Below, piece after piece: positions 34,868 to 43,888 of a stretch of 59,235 bases of DNA. Source of the DNA: Bacteroidota bacterium (GTDB lineage: Bacteria; Bacteroidota; Bacteroidia; Chitinophagales; Chitinophagaceae); NCBI GenBank assembly GCA_018267585.1, contig JAFDYE010000375.1, positions 1-59,235 of the forward strand, written 5' to 3'. Numbering within the stretch: the first letter of the stretch is position 1; every line of letters starts with the position of its first letter. Below the pieces are notes generated by a model. That model saw only the letters and a list, made by a program, of their open reading frames with translations, made no database searches and was not told where the DNA came from. The position numbers and the translations under genes were made by a program.

Positions 34868-36139
34868 CTACACCACGAACGGCACATCGATAGCCGTGCT
34901 CGGCTGGGAGAACCAGCGGGGTCCATCCTCGGTCATATAGGCGCAGTCCTCGAGCCGGACCCCAAACTCCCCATATATCGCGACCATCGGCTCGACGCTG
35001 AAGCACATCCCCGGCTGGAGGGGCTGCTTGTTTCCCAGGACCATATTCCCCCATTCATGGATGTCCATACCGATGCCGTGTCCCGTCCGGTGGGGCAGGC
35101 CGGGGATCTTGTAGCCGGGTCCAAAGCCCGCGTCTGTTATGACTTTCCGGGCAGCGATGTCCACCTGCTCACAGGGGACGCCAACCCTGGCCGCCGCAAA
35201 ACCCGCCGCCTGGGCCCTTTTCTCCAGGTCCCAGATCTCCCGCTGCCGTTTGGTCGGCGGAGCCCCAAAAACGACCGTACGGCTGATATCGGAACAATAC
35301 CCCTGGACCTTACAGCCGTCATCCATGATCACGACATCCCCCTTTTGCAGGTGCTGGGTCTGGATGCTGCCATGGGGATAGGCAGAAGCCGGTCCAAAAT
35401 TGGCGCTCAGGTCACCCCGGACGCCAAGACGGGAAAAAGCATCTGCCGCGATGGACGAAAAATCAGCCGGCGTCATCCCCTCGTGCAGCAGGGCGATCGA
35501 GGCCTTATAGGCCGCCACGGTAATGTCATTGGCCCTCTGCATCAGGGCCAGCTCCGCGGCAGACTTGATCATCCGGCAGTTCATCGTCACCGGATCGCCG
35601 CTGACATAATTCAGCTGCGGGGCCTCTTTCCGGACACCATCGAAGATGAAAAAACGGACCCGCTCTTCCATCCCGATATTTCCCGTCCTGATGCCATAGT
35701 CCTTCAATATCCCCGCGATGACCTTATACGGACTCTCGTGCTCCTCCCATACCCTCACCTCGGTACCGATCTTTATCAGCTCACGCAGCCGCTCGGCCTC
35801 AAAAGCAGGGCTTACGTATTTCACCTCGCCCTTTGCCGGGATAACTGCCACCATCGGCCGCTCGCTCTGTCCCCAGCCAATGCCGGTGAAATAGACCATC
35901 GACGTTCCCGAGTCGAGGACCAGCGCTTCGATCTTATTCTCCACCATCAGCCGCTGGGCCTTCAGGATACGCGCCTGCCGTTCTTCCACCGCGATAGGGA
36001 CTACATCCCCTGTCATCGGCCGCAGGCCATCCAGCACAGAGGTCATGACGCGCAACGATCCCGCACGGGCGCCCAGCCCGTTGACTCCGGCCGCCGCCAG
36101 CCCGGAAAGACGGATAAAATCTCTTCTTTTGATACTCAT
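34868..36139 (-). CDS. M24-family metallopeptidase (Xaa-Pro peptidase-like), exported
   Basis: About 423 residues from ATG 36139 (MSIKRRDFIRLSGLAAAG), which begins a twin-arginine-like signal. An upstream in-frame start at 36154 would separate it from that signal. The N-terminal creatinase-like domain spans about 40-175. The catalytic pita-bread domain holds all five metal ligands: two Asp in DDGCKVQGYCSDISR, His in RTGHGIGMDIHEWG, Glu in CFSVEPM and Glu in GVRLEDCAYM. It should cleave Xaa-Pro dipeptides or a related amide bond. No operon partner is evident. The stop lies 105 nt from the SWIB gene start. Confidence 0.9.
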   Translation of the reverse strand: MSIKRRDFIRLSGLAAAGVNGLGARAGSLRVMTSVLDGLRPMTGDVVPIAVEERQARILKAQRLMVENKIEALVLDSGTSMVYFTGIGWGQSERPMVAVIPAKGEVKYVSPAFEAERLRELIKIGTEVRVWEEHESPYKVIAGILKDYGIRTGNIGMEERVRFFIFDGVRKEAPQLNYVSGDPVTMNCRMIKSAAELALMQRANDITVAAYKASIALLHEGMTPADFSSIAADAFSRLGVRGDLSANFGPASAYPHGSIQTQHLQKGDVVIMDDGCKVQGYCSDISRTVVFGAPPTKRQREIWDLEKRAQAAGFAAARVGVPCEQVDIAARKVITDAGFGPGYKIPGLPHRTGHGIGMDIHEWGNMVLGNKQPLQPGMCFSVEPMVAIYGEFGVRLEDCAYMTEDGPRWFSQPSTAIDVPFVV

Positions 36140-36198
36140 GCGACAAATCAACAAACTTCTGCCGACACAACCTTCTCATATTTTAGCCTTTTCCTCCC

Positions 36199-36230
36199 AA
36201 AAAAGAAAGGAGCCCCTGGAAAGGGGCTCC
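36199..36230 (-). terminator. Rho-independent terminator after the 37021 lipoprotein gene
   Basis: On the minus strand GGAGCCCC and GGGGCTCC form an 8-bp perfect stem around a 6-nt loop, followed by TTTCTTTTTT. It lies 26 nt downstream of the lipoprotein stop at 36257. Confidence 0.88.
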
Positions 36231-36256
36231 GCAACTATCAGCTCTGCATTGTTACC

Positions 36257-37021
36257 TTATGAAGCCTGTCTGTAAACAAATCCTTTCAATATAACATTCA
36301 GCACCCCACTCTCCTTCTTTACCTGCATCGTCGTGGGATAGTATCCGCTCGTCTTGTATTTTGTAGGTTGTGGTATGGCCCTTTCAAAGGAAGCATTGGC
36401 ATCCAGGAAAGCCTTCGTGATCATCGGCTCATAGAACGTCACCTTGCTGTCGTAGGACCCATAAAGGAAGGTCTGCGTAAAAGGCTGACCGTGCAGCTCG
36501 GGAGTCGTAGCGTCTACCCAGTGCGTCCCCATCTCCGGAACACCGCCGGGCACCGGAACATAGGTCCCGGGCAGGTAGCCGGGCGCCGGGAAAAGCAGGA
36601 ATTTAGAAGAATCCTGTGCATATGGCGGGATCGCCAGCCTGTCCGCCTCGGACTGAATATAAAAATGGAAGTCAAAATGGGGCTTGTCGTAGACGCCGGC
36701 GGGCTCATGTCCGTGGGGATTCCATTCGAGCAGGGCGTGCGTAAAGGGAGTGATCGAGGCCTTTGGATGGAGCTTCAGCGATATGCCATCCTGGGCTTCG
36801 TGCGACTCATCCGTACCGGGGTCAAGGGTCGAGAGGGCCGCCTGGTCGATCGCAATGGCCAGCATTTCCGGTTGGCCGTCCTTATTGGTTTGCAACCATG
36901 TCCAGGCTTTTCCGCCCTGGAATTGCTGATCCGGACCTTTGAAAACGTTGTCGCCGTCGTTGTGCTTCTTGCAGGAGGCCAGCACGATCAGCGAAAGGAA
37001 GAAGTAGACGATCTTTTTCAT
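36257..37021 (-). CDS. Putative lipoprotein, possibly DUF5602/TTHB210-like
   Basis: About 254 residues from ATG 37021, with lipobox VLASC (MKKIVYFFLSLIVLASCKKH). An in-frame start at 37189 would place a long non-signal stretch in front and is rejected. The body has HALLEWNPHGHEPAGVYDKPHFDFHFY in parts, then PAPGYLPGTYVPVPGG and GTHWVDATTPELHGQPF, with several His in a beta-rich protein. I think this is the DUF5602/TTHB210-like family, but that is tentative. No catalytic role is evident. A CATCTTTG element (37048-37055, minus) could be its -7 box. Confidence 0.72.
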   Translation of the reverse strand: MKKIVYFFLSLIVLASCKKHNDGDNVFKGPDQQFQGGKAWTWLQTNKDGQPEMLAIAIDQAALSTLDPGTDESHEAQDGISLKLHPKASITPFTHALLEWNPHGHEPAGVYDKPHFDFHFYIQSEADRLAIPPYAQDSSKFLLFPAPGYLPGTYVPVPGGVPEMGTHWVDATTPELHGQPFTQTFLYGSYDSKVTFYEPMITKAFLDANASFERAIPQPTKYKTSGYYPTTMQVKKESGVLNVILKGFVYRQAS

Positions 37022-37224
37022 TTTTGGTGTTTTTTTGTTTTGTTCCGCAAAGATGCCCTCCTCCCGGCCCGCAGAAAACCTTCGGCTGCATGAGCTGTCA
37101 TAATCGTCACACGAATTGAAAGGACGGCCCCCGCCAAACATTTCATCCGTCAAATACCGCAGCTCATACCACTGGCCATGCTCCGGCAACCTTCTCCGCT
37201 ATAGCTTGGCGAAAAATTTTAAAT

Positions 37225-38151
37225 ATGCGACGTCTCATAAGTATCCTGAAATGGACCGGCATCGTGGTTGTTGCCCTGATCGCCATCCTGGCAATTACGG
37301 TCCTCTGCCGGCAGAACCTTCACTATACGGCCCCATACCCCGATATCACGGCATCAACCGACAGCGCCGTCATCGCCCGAGGCCGACACCTGGTCTTCGG
37401 TCCTGCCCACTGTATCAACTGTCACAATCCGAATAATCCCGATTCCCTCGTCGCGCTCGGACAGGAGCCGCCCCTCACCGGCGCCGTCGCCTTCAACCTC
37501 CCCGTCGGCGTTATCTATTCGAAGAATATCACGCCGGACAAGGCGACCGGCATCGGAAATTTCACCGACGCAGAGATCGCCAGGTCGCTCCGCTATGGCG
37601 TCCACCCCGACGGCACCCCCGTATACGATTTTATGCCCTTCCACAATTTGAGCGATGAAGACCTCAAAGCCGTGATCTCCTGGTTGCGCGCACAAAAAGC
37701 CGTGCATCATCCCGTACCGGCCAACCGGCTGAATACACTGGGCTATCTCGTCAAGGCCTTTCTCGTCAAACCCGTCGGGCCATCCGGGCCACCGCCCACA
37801 GCCGTAAGAGCCGATACTACCGCCGCCTACGGCAGGTATATCGCACACAGCATAGCGGAATGCAACGGCTGCCACACCCAGCGCGACCTCGCCGGAGCCT
37901 TTACCGGCCCTCAATTTGCCGGGGGCGCGAATATCGACGGCTTCATTACACCAAACCTGACACCCGACCCCTCCGGCCGCATCTTCAGCTGGTCCCGGCA
38001 GGACTTCATCAACCGTTTTCGCAAAGGCAGGCTTGTCCCCGGCAGCCCGATGCCCTGGTACAGCTTTGGCCGCATGTCAGACGACGAACTGAAAGCCGTC
38101 TATCAATACCTGAAGACAGTGAAGCCCGCCAGGATGCCCGCAATTCATTAA
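37225..38151 (+). CDS. Diheme cytochrome c, membrane-anchored
   Basis: A 308-residue protein with one N-terminal membrane segment (about 8-27). Two heme c attachment motifs are present: CINCH and CNGCH. Distal Met ligand candidates are in YDFMPFH and GSPMPWYSFGRMSD. The two similar cytochrome modules suggest electron transfer on the periplasmic side, possibly to or from a dehydrogenase. An 80-nt gap leads to the OmpA-like gene. The divergent lipoprotein at 37021 is 203 nt upstream; TAGCTTG at 37202-37208 is a possible -7 box. Confidence 0.9.
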   Translation: MRRLISILKWTGIVVVALIAILAITVLCRQNLHYTAPYPDITASTDSAVIARGRHLVFGPAHCINCHNPNNPDSLVALGQEPPLTGAVAFNLPVGVIYSKNITPDKATGIGNFTDAEIARSLRYGVHPDGTPVYDFMPFHNLSDEDLKAVISWLRAQKAVHHPVPANRLNTLGYLVKAFLVKPVGPSGPPPTAVRADTTAAYGRYIAHSIAECNGCHTQRDLAGAFTGPQFAGGANIDGFITPNLTPDPSGRIFSWSRQDFINRFRKGRLVPGSPMPWYSFGRMSDDELKAVYQYLKTVKPARMPAIH

Positions 38152-38203
38152 CCAAAAAATTCAGCTCATTCACCCTTGCATTGCCCCGCCCCACGCCAAA
38201 CCC

Positions 38204-38211
38204 CAATTTTG
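38204..38211 (+). promoter_or_regulatory. Candidate -7 element for the OmpA-TPR cluster
   Basis: CAATTTTG differs from TANNTTTG at one base, with TTG at 38181-38183 20 nt upstream. It lies 20 nt before the ATG at 38232, so the cluster may have its own promoter after the cytochrome gene. Confidence 0.35.
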
Positions 38212-38231
38212 TACGAAGAAAAAAACACCAC

Positions 38232-39491
38232 ATGTTCAAAGCAGCTCCTATACTCCTTTTCACCGTCCTGCTGGCTGGCCAAAGCTTTGGCCAGTTCGGC
38301 AGCCTGATCAACAAGGCAAAGAATAAGATCAACCAGCGCATCGACCGCAGGGTCGACCAGGGCATGGACAAGGCCCTCGACAAAGCTGAAGGCAAGAGCA
38401 CCGCAACATCCGGCGACAGCCCGGGTTCAGAACCCGCCCCGACCCTCGCCAGCTTCTCCAAATACGATTTTATACCCGGCGAAAAGGTCCTCTATGCCGA
38501 AGACTTTGCAGAGCAGTCCATCGGCGAACTACCTGCCGGTTGGAACAGCAGCGGCTCCGGCGAGGTCGTTACCCTCGACAAATTTGCGGGCCGGTGGCTG
38601 CGTCTTCACAAGTCGGTATCCTATCTCACGGCCAATACGCAGAGCTTCGGCCAGGACTATACGATCGAGTTCGACCTCGTCCTGCAGCTGAAGAACAACG
38701 GCTGGATGTATCCCCAATTCCTCATTTCCCTGCTGGCCAGCCGCGACCTGTCACCCGACGACAACAGCCTGTTAAAGGACTACCGGCAGTTCGCCGCTGC
38801 AACGGCAACGATCGCACCCTTCGAGAACAATGGCTCCCGGGCTCTATTCGAAACTTTTAAGGAAAAAGCTTCCATTTTCAAAGGCGACCTCATCAATATC
38901 GGGCAGCTGCAGAACTGGTATGGACAGGCGGCGCACGTCGCCATACAGGTACAAAAACAGCGCTTTCGCTGCTGGGTGGGCGAGCTGAAGGTCTTCGACG
39001 TTCCGAAAGCCATGCCCGCCGCCGACACCATGAACCAGCTGCGGCTGGAGGTCGGCAGCACGAATTATCCGGAAGAAGGTTATGGCGTCTACATCGGCAA
39101 TATCCGCGTCGCCACCGGCCTCCCCGATACCCGCCACCGGCTGGTCGAAGACGGGAAATTCTCCACCAATGGCATCTGCTTCGACCCCAACAGCGCTACT
39201 ATCCGTCCCGAATCCTATGGCGTCCTTAAAGAGATCGCAACGGTACTGAAGGAGAATCCTTCGATCCGCATCAAGGTCGTCGGCCATACCAGCAGCGACG
39301 GAGACGACGCCGCAAATCTTGACCTGTCGAAAAAACGCGCCGCTGCCGTAAAAGACCTGCTTGGCAGCGAATGGAAGATCGACAGCGACCGCATCGGCAC
39401 AGACGGAAAAGGCGAGACCGAGCCAATCGCCGACAACAAGACAAAAGAAGGCCGCGCCCAGAACAGACGCGTCGAATTCATCAAACTCTAA
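38232..39491 (+). CDS. OmpA-family outer-membrane/periplasmic protein with N-terminal beta domain
   Basis: A 419-residue protein from ATG 38232 (MFKAAPILLFTVLLAGQSFG signal). Upstream in-frame codons overlap the cytochrome gene and were rejected. A basic helical stretch (about 26-55, INKAKNKINQRIDRRVDQGM) precedes a beta-sandwich resembling a LamG/concanavalin-type domain (about 75-290). The C-terminal OmpA domain (about 310-418) has ICFDPNSATIRPESYGVL, VVGHTSSDGDD and NRRVEFIKL, which bind peptidoglycan. It likely tethers the envelope to peptidoglycan. It lies 12 nt before the next gene, so the cluster is operonic. Confidence 0.9.
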   Translation: MFKAAPILLFTVLLAGQSFGQFGSLINKAKNKINQRIDRRVDQGMDKALDKAEGKSTATSGDSPGSEPAPTLASFSKYDFIPGEKVLYAEDFAEQSIGELPAGWNSSGSGEVVTLDKFAGRWLRLHKSVSYLTANTQSFGQDYTIEFDLVLQLKNNGWMYPQFLISLLASRDLSPDDNSLLKDYRQFAAATATIAPFENNGSRALFETFKEKASIFKGDLINIGQLQNWYGQAAHVAIQVQKQRFRCWVGELKVFDVPKAMPAADTMNQLRLEVGSTNYPEEGYGVYIGNIRVATGLPDTRHRLVEDGKFSTNGICFDPNSATIRPESYGVLKEIATVLKENPSIRIKVVGHTSSDGDDAANLDLSKKRAAAVKDLLGSEWKIDSDRIGTDGKGETEPIADNKTKEGRAQNRRVEFIKL

Positions 39492-39503
39492 TCAATCAAA
39501 AAA

Positions 39504-40325
39504 ATGAAACACACCATTCGCCTGGTCGCAGCCTCATGCCTCGTTGTGCTGAGCTGCCATCTCTTCTCCTTCGTCATCGCCCCCCGCCTCGCGGAAGGCA
39601 TCTGGCAGCAGCTGGGTATCACCCAGCAGGACGGCAACGACAAGATCAAAAAAAGCTTTCTCGACGGCTACCTGCACTATGAAGGACTGAAAGCCGCAAA
39701 GAATATAGGCGACCGGGGAAGAACGGCAGCCGACCTGCTGGCCTATACCAGACAATACCTGTCCGGCCCCGTCTTCAAAGCCGCCTATGACAAAATGCGC
39801 AAAGACTCCAAACCCTCCGAACCCGTCGATTATACAAGACCAAAAGAACAGATCCGCCAGGACAAGATCGCCGATACAAAAAAGCTGATCTCCAATACCG
39901 AGAATGTGATCAGCACGGGCAACGCCGAAATAAAGAAAACCATGCAGCCCATACTGGAGATGCACAGGAAGAACCTCGCGGACTATCAGAACCCGAACAG
40001 CCAGACCATCGAGCTGCTCTATCAGAGCCAGGTCGACCGCCGGAAAAAAGAGCTGGAGGACTACAAAAAATATACCCTGCAATGGGCACAGGAATTCCCG
40101 GAAGACAGTCGTACCTTCATCAAACGTCGCATTCAAAAATATCTCTCGCTCGCCGCCACTGTCGACTTCTCCGCAACTACCCACGAAAAGAACGGCAAAC
40201 AGATTTTCGACAAGCAGGAATTCCAATACAAAAGCAACGACTGGAAAATGATCTATCGGGCCGGAAAGGAAGTATACGACGTCACGAGAACTTTCACCGA
40301 AAAATGGATCCAGGAACTCCCTTAA
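39504..40325 (+). CDS. Secreted coiled-coil protein of unknown function
   Basis: A 273-residue protein with a hydrophobic N-terminus (about 6-28). No lipobox is certain, although a Cys occurs in VVLSCHLF. The middle is rich in Lys, Glu and Gln (about 105-200) and likely helical or coiled-coil. The C-terminus ends EKWIQELP. I do not recognise the family. It sits 12 nt after the OmpA gene and 10 nt before the TPR gene, so the three form a tight operon. Function unknown. Confidence 0.78.
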   Translation: MKHTIRLVAASCLVVLSCHLFSFVIAPRLAEGIWQQLGITQQDGNDKIKKSFLDGYLHYEGLKAAKNIGDRGRTAADLLAYTRQYLSGPVFKAAYDKMRKDSKPSEPVDYTRPKEQIRQDKIADTKKLISNTENVISTGNAEIKKTMQPILEMHRKNLADYQNPNSQTIELLYQSQVDRRKKELEDYKKYTLQWAQEFPEDSRTFIKRRIQKYLSLAATVDFSATTHEKNGKQIFDKQEFQYKSNDWKMIYRAGKEVYDVTRTFTEKWIQELP

Positions 40326-40335
40326 CCCGATCCTC

Positions 40336-42300
40336 ATGCACAAGATGACCTGCACCCTGCTCCTCTTATTTACGGTCTTCGTATGCGGCCGGACACAGTC
40401 CCTCCCCGACGCGGCGCGTCTTTCCAAGATGTCGCCCTCCGAGCTCGCTGCTTACAGGCAGCTGATGCTTAAGCAGGCTTCGTCCAGGGCCAGACAGCTC
40501 GCCGCGCAATACGATAGGAAGATCGACGCAACGGTCCTTCCGGACTTCGAGGCAAAGCTTCCCGTAAAAGATCTCAAAAGACTTTCCCTTATCCCGCCGG
40601 TCGCCCCTTCGGCTGCCGAGCTGTCGGCTGCCGTCCGCCTATCCATACGGCAGCTGGAAAGCCTGACCCCGGCTCCAATTGTACAGGAGGTCAGGGCGAT
40701 GACGGCAAAGCAGGATGGCGCGGGACTGCAGGGCGCTGCGGTCGGACAGTGGCTGAACAACAACCCCATACAGGCCCTGCTGCTATCCATGGAGGCTGCG
40801 CTCAGGAGCCCGTCGGAGGCCACTGCCTGGAACAATCTTGCCGCGATGTATAATATGGCCGGACTCCAGCATAAGTCGATCCCCATTCTCCAGCGCTGGC
40901 TGCAGGAGGAACCCGGCAATGCCATGCTGCTCAACAATATGGGCCAGGCCTACCTGGGTTTGGGCGATATATCAAGGGCCAGGCAGTACCTCCTGAATTG
41001 CCTTTCGGTCGACGAGCTCAACCCGGAAGCCAATCACAGCATGGCCGTGATAGCCTCCTTCGAGGGACAGATCGACGAGGCCATGAACTATTTCGAAAAA
41101 GAATTGCAGATCGCCACCCGCCGCAGCACCCTCGGTCAGATCAGGAAAATGGGACGCAGCGTCAACCTGGCGGCGATAAGAAGAAGCAGGTCAGACATTC
41201 CGCACCGCGATCTGTTCACGGAGATCGGACTGGACAAGTTCAGGATCCCCGATCTGCCGACGAACTGCGACCAGACGGATGAATGGAAGGCAAAGAAAGA
41301 CGCACTGATGAAAAGCCTGAGCGCCGAGTATTGGTTCTGGAAGAAAGCCGCGGCGTTAACCGAGGAAGAGCGCAGGCAGGACGGCAGACGGGTCCCCGGC
41401 CTGTACGCCGACCTGGCGGACGAGCTTCTCCATGAGCACGGCAGCGAATACGCTCCGCTGCTGGGCCTGATCCGAAAAGAAGACGTCGCGCCCCTCGATG
41501 GAATGGTCAGGAACTACTGGAACAAGCTGGCGCAGGCGGCCTGTCCGCAGCCGCCCCTCGATCCCGGGGGAGGAGAACAGCTGATAAAAGCCTACGCCAG
41601 GAAATGCTGCGACCTCCACAAGCCCATCGTCGATGCCTATATGGATGAACACAACGCCTATATAACAAACCGCCTGAACCTCACCCTGGCGAACTGGAAA
41701 TCCTATATCAATGGCTGCGTGGACATCGCGCAGCTCGATCCTACCAACGCCGCCAAAAAGAGTGTATACGGCGTCGTCGGCGAATATTTCGGTTTTTTGA
41801 TCTCAACCTTGCAGACCTCGGTCGCAGAAGAGCCACCCCCCGGAGAGTGCATGATCCGGATGAGCACGGCAACAGCGGATGAGATCATTACCGCAAAACA
41901 CGATATCGACCTCGACTGCCCCGGCTGGCTCAAGCTAAAATACGATCTGGCTCCCTTCACGCTGAAAGCGGACTGCTCAAAGTTCAGCGTGGAAGGAGGC
42001 GAGGGCCTGCTCGCCGGCTACGAGAAGAACTTTAAGACAGGGGTCTGCACCCTCAGCGCCGGCGTCGGCGAGAAAGCCAATTTTCAGAACCTGGTGAAGG
42101 CCAATATGAAACAAATGGTCTATATCAGTTTTGACAACAACAACCAGTTGACGGACCTCGGCCTTAAAGGCAGCAGCCAGGTCGGGACCGACATCGGTGG
42201 GCTCGAAGGCGGATATTCCCTCGGTCTCCATTCCGGCTTCAACGCGGCTGTCAATGGGAAGGGTATTTTGAAAAGTTTTGTCAACCTGTCGACTCAATAA
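40336..42300 (+). CDS. Secreted TPR-repeat protein
   Basis: A 654-residue protein with a signal peptide (MHKMTCTLLLLFTVFVCGRTQS). A TPR region (about 135-265) is seen in AWNNLAAMYNMAGLQHKSIP, AMLLNNMGQAYLGLGDISRA and INPEANHSMAVIASFEGQID-like helices. The remaining 390 residues are not recognised; the C-terminus is beta-rich and Gly-rich (GLEGGYSLGLHSGFNAAVNG). It is probably a periplasmic or outer-membrane scaffold. It lies 10 nt after the coiled-coil gene and 10 nt before the NmrA gene. Confidence 0.82.
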   Translation: MHKMTCTLLLLFTVFVCGRTQSLPDAARLSKMSPSELAAYRQLMLKQASSRARQLAAQYDRKIDATVLPDFEAKLPVKDLKRLSLIPPVAPSAAELSAAVRLSIRQLESLTPAPIVQEVRAMTAKQDGAGLQGAAVGQWLNNNPIQALLLSMEAALRSPSEATAWNNLAAMYNMAGLQHKSIPILQRWLQEEPGNAMLLNNMGQAYLGLGDISRARQYLLNCLSVDELNPEANHSMAVIASFEGQIDEAMNYFEKELQIATRRSTLGQIRKMGRSVNLAAIRRSRSDIPHRDLFTEIGLDKFRIPDLPTNCDQTDEWKAKKDALMKSLSAEYWFWKKAAALTEEERRQDGRRVPGLYADLADELLHEHGSEYAPLLGLIRKEDVAPLDGMVRNYWNKLAQAACPQPPLDPGGGEQLIKAYARKCCDLHKPIVDAYMDEHNAYITNRLNLTLANWKSYINGCVDIAQLDPTNAAKKSVYGVVGEYFGFLISTLQTSVAEEPPPGECMIRMSTATADEIITAKHDIDLDCPGWLKLKYDLAPFTLKADCSKFSVEGGEGLLAGYEKNFKTGVCTLSAGVGEKANFQNLVKANMKQMVYISFDNNNQLTDLGLKGSSQVGTDIGGLEGGYSLGLHSGFNAAVNGKGILKSFVNLSTQ

Positions 42301-42310
42301 TAAAAATCAA

Positions 42311-43261
42311 ATGCTACGAACTATGCAACAACACCAATTCCCCGGAGTGCGTCCGACGATCTTAGTGACCGGCGCCACGGGCGCCCAGGGAGGCAGCGTC
42401 GCCCGGGCCCTCCTGAACACCAAACGCTATACCGTCCGCTGCCTCACCCGCGACACGGGCTCTGAGAAAGCGCAACAGCTGAAAAAAGAGGGCGCAGAGC
42501 TCGTGGAAGGCGACCTCAACGACAAAGACAGCCTGCTCGACGCAATGAAGGGCTGTTACGGCGTCTTCGGCCTCACCAATTTCTGGGAACACTACGAGCA
42601 AGAGTTCCACCAGGGAAGAAATCTTATCGATGCCGTACGGGACTCCGGTATCTCTCACTTCGTCTACAGTGGCCTGCCGTCCTACGTCGAACTGAGCAGC
42701 GGAAAATTCGCGGTACCACACTGCGATATCAAAGCCTCGCTGGAGAACTACACCCGGTCTCTCGACCTGCCCGCCAGCTTCGTCCATATTGCCTTCTATT
42801 ATGAGAACTTCCTTTCTTTTTTTCCACCTCGGAAAGGCGCCGACGGCAATTTCTATTTTGGTTTCCCCCAGGGTGACACGCGACTGGCCATGGCCAGCGT
42901 GGAGGACATCGGCAAGATCGTAACTCAGGTATTCGCCTGCCCCGGGATATACCTGCACCGGACCGTCGGCGTCGTAGGGGAAGACCGCAGCTGTAAAGAA
43001 TACGCGGCGATCATGAGCCGGGTACTGGGAGTGACCATCCGGTACAACCATATCCAGCGCGACGCCTACGCCGGCATGGGCTTCCCCGGCGCTGAAGAGC
43101 TGGCCAATATGTTCGAAGTGCAGCGGCTTTATATCCCCAGGCGCAGCCAGCACCTCATGGAAAGCTATTGCATGCACCCGGGGATGCAAAGCCTCGAAGC
43201 CTGGCTGACAAAGAACAAACAACAATTTCTTCAACTATTAAACGAGACTGAATATGCATAA
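42311..43261 (+). CDS. NmrA-family NAD(P)-binding protein
   Basis: About 316 residues from ATG 42311; an in-frame start at 42278 lies inside the TPR gene, and ATG 42323 is another option. The Rossmann motif is TILVTGATGAQGGSVARALL. ELVEGDLNDKDSLLDAMKG and GVFGLTNFWEHYEQE follow, typical of NmrA-like atypical short-chain reductases that sense NADP or reduce quinones. The catalytic YxxxK is not obvious, which suggests sensing. Its end overlaps the next cytochrome gene by 8 nt, so translation is coupled. Confidence 0.88.
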   Translation: MLRTMQQHQFPGVRPTILVTGATGAQGGSVARALLNTKRYTVRCLTRDTGSEKAQQLKKEGAELVEGDLNDKDSLLDAMKGCYGVFGLTNFWEHYEQEFHQGRNLIDAVRDSGISHFVYSGLPSYVELSSGKFAVPHCDIKASLENYTRSLDLPASFVHIAFYYENFLSFFPPRKGADGNFYFGFPQGDTRLAMASVEDIGKIVTQVFACPGIYLHRTVGVVGEDRSCKEYAAIMSRVLGVTIRYNHIQRDAYAGMGFPGAEELANMFEVQRLYIPRRSQHLMESYCMHPGMQSLEAWLTKNKQQFLQLLNETEYA

Positions 43262-43850
43262 GCGATATGCGATACTTGCATCCCTGATCCTTGCCACCCT
43301 GATCTTTGGCTTCTCCTGCGGAGAGGTCAGCTCTGAAGGCTCCGCCCCTCCCGTCGCCGACCCCGTCCAGCTGGTCAAACGCGGGCAGTACCTGGTCAAC
43401 GCCATCGGCTGCGATGACTGTCATTCGCCCAAGAAGATGGGCCCGCACGGGCCCGAGATCGATACCGCTCTCCGGTTCTCCGGCTATCCCGCCGGCAGGC
43501 CGATGCCGGCCTTCGACACCGGCACGGCAAAAAAATGGATACTCTTTGGCGGCGATCTCACCTCCGCAGTAGGTCCCTGGGGCGTATCTTTCTCGGCCAA
43601 TATTAGTTCAGATCCCACCGGGATCGGCAACTGGACGGAAGCCCAGTTCGTGCGCTGCATCCGGGAAGGCAAATGGAAAGGACTCGAACAGGGCAGACCT
43701 CTTTTACCGCCTATGCCCTGGCAGAACTTCAGCAAGCTGTCCTATGAAGACCTGCGTTCTATATACACCTTCCTGAGAACGACAAAGCCGGTCAACAATT
43801 CCGTACCTCAGCCCATTCCGCCCGGAGGAATGCCGCCGGCGATGAAATAA
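43254..43850 (+). CDS. Cytochrome c-type lipoprotein
   Basis: A 198-residue protein. The signal ends FGFSC (Cys22), a lipobox. One heme c motif CDDCH follows, with Met ligand candidates in PPMPWQNF and GRPMPAF. The module resembles the diheme protein at 37225 (compare SYEDLRSIYTFLRTTKPV with DDELKAVYQYLKTVKPA). It is probably a periplasmic-side electron carrier. It is coupled to the NmrA-like gene by an 8-nt overlap. Confidence 0.9.
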   Translation: MHKRYAILASLILATLIFGFSCGEVSSEGSAPPVADPVQLVKRGQYLVNAIGCDDCHSPKKMGPHGPEIDTALRFSGYPAGRPMPAFDTGTAKKWILFGGDLTSAVGPWGVSFSANISSDPTGIGNWTEAQFVRCIREGKWKGLEQGRPLLPPMPWQNFSKLSYEDLRSIYTFLRTTKPVNNSVPQPIPPGGMPPAMK

Positions 43851-43888
43851 TGGATATTTTATATTAATTTGACCACCCTAACTAACCT

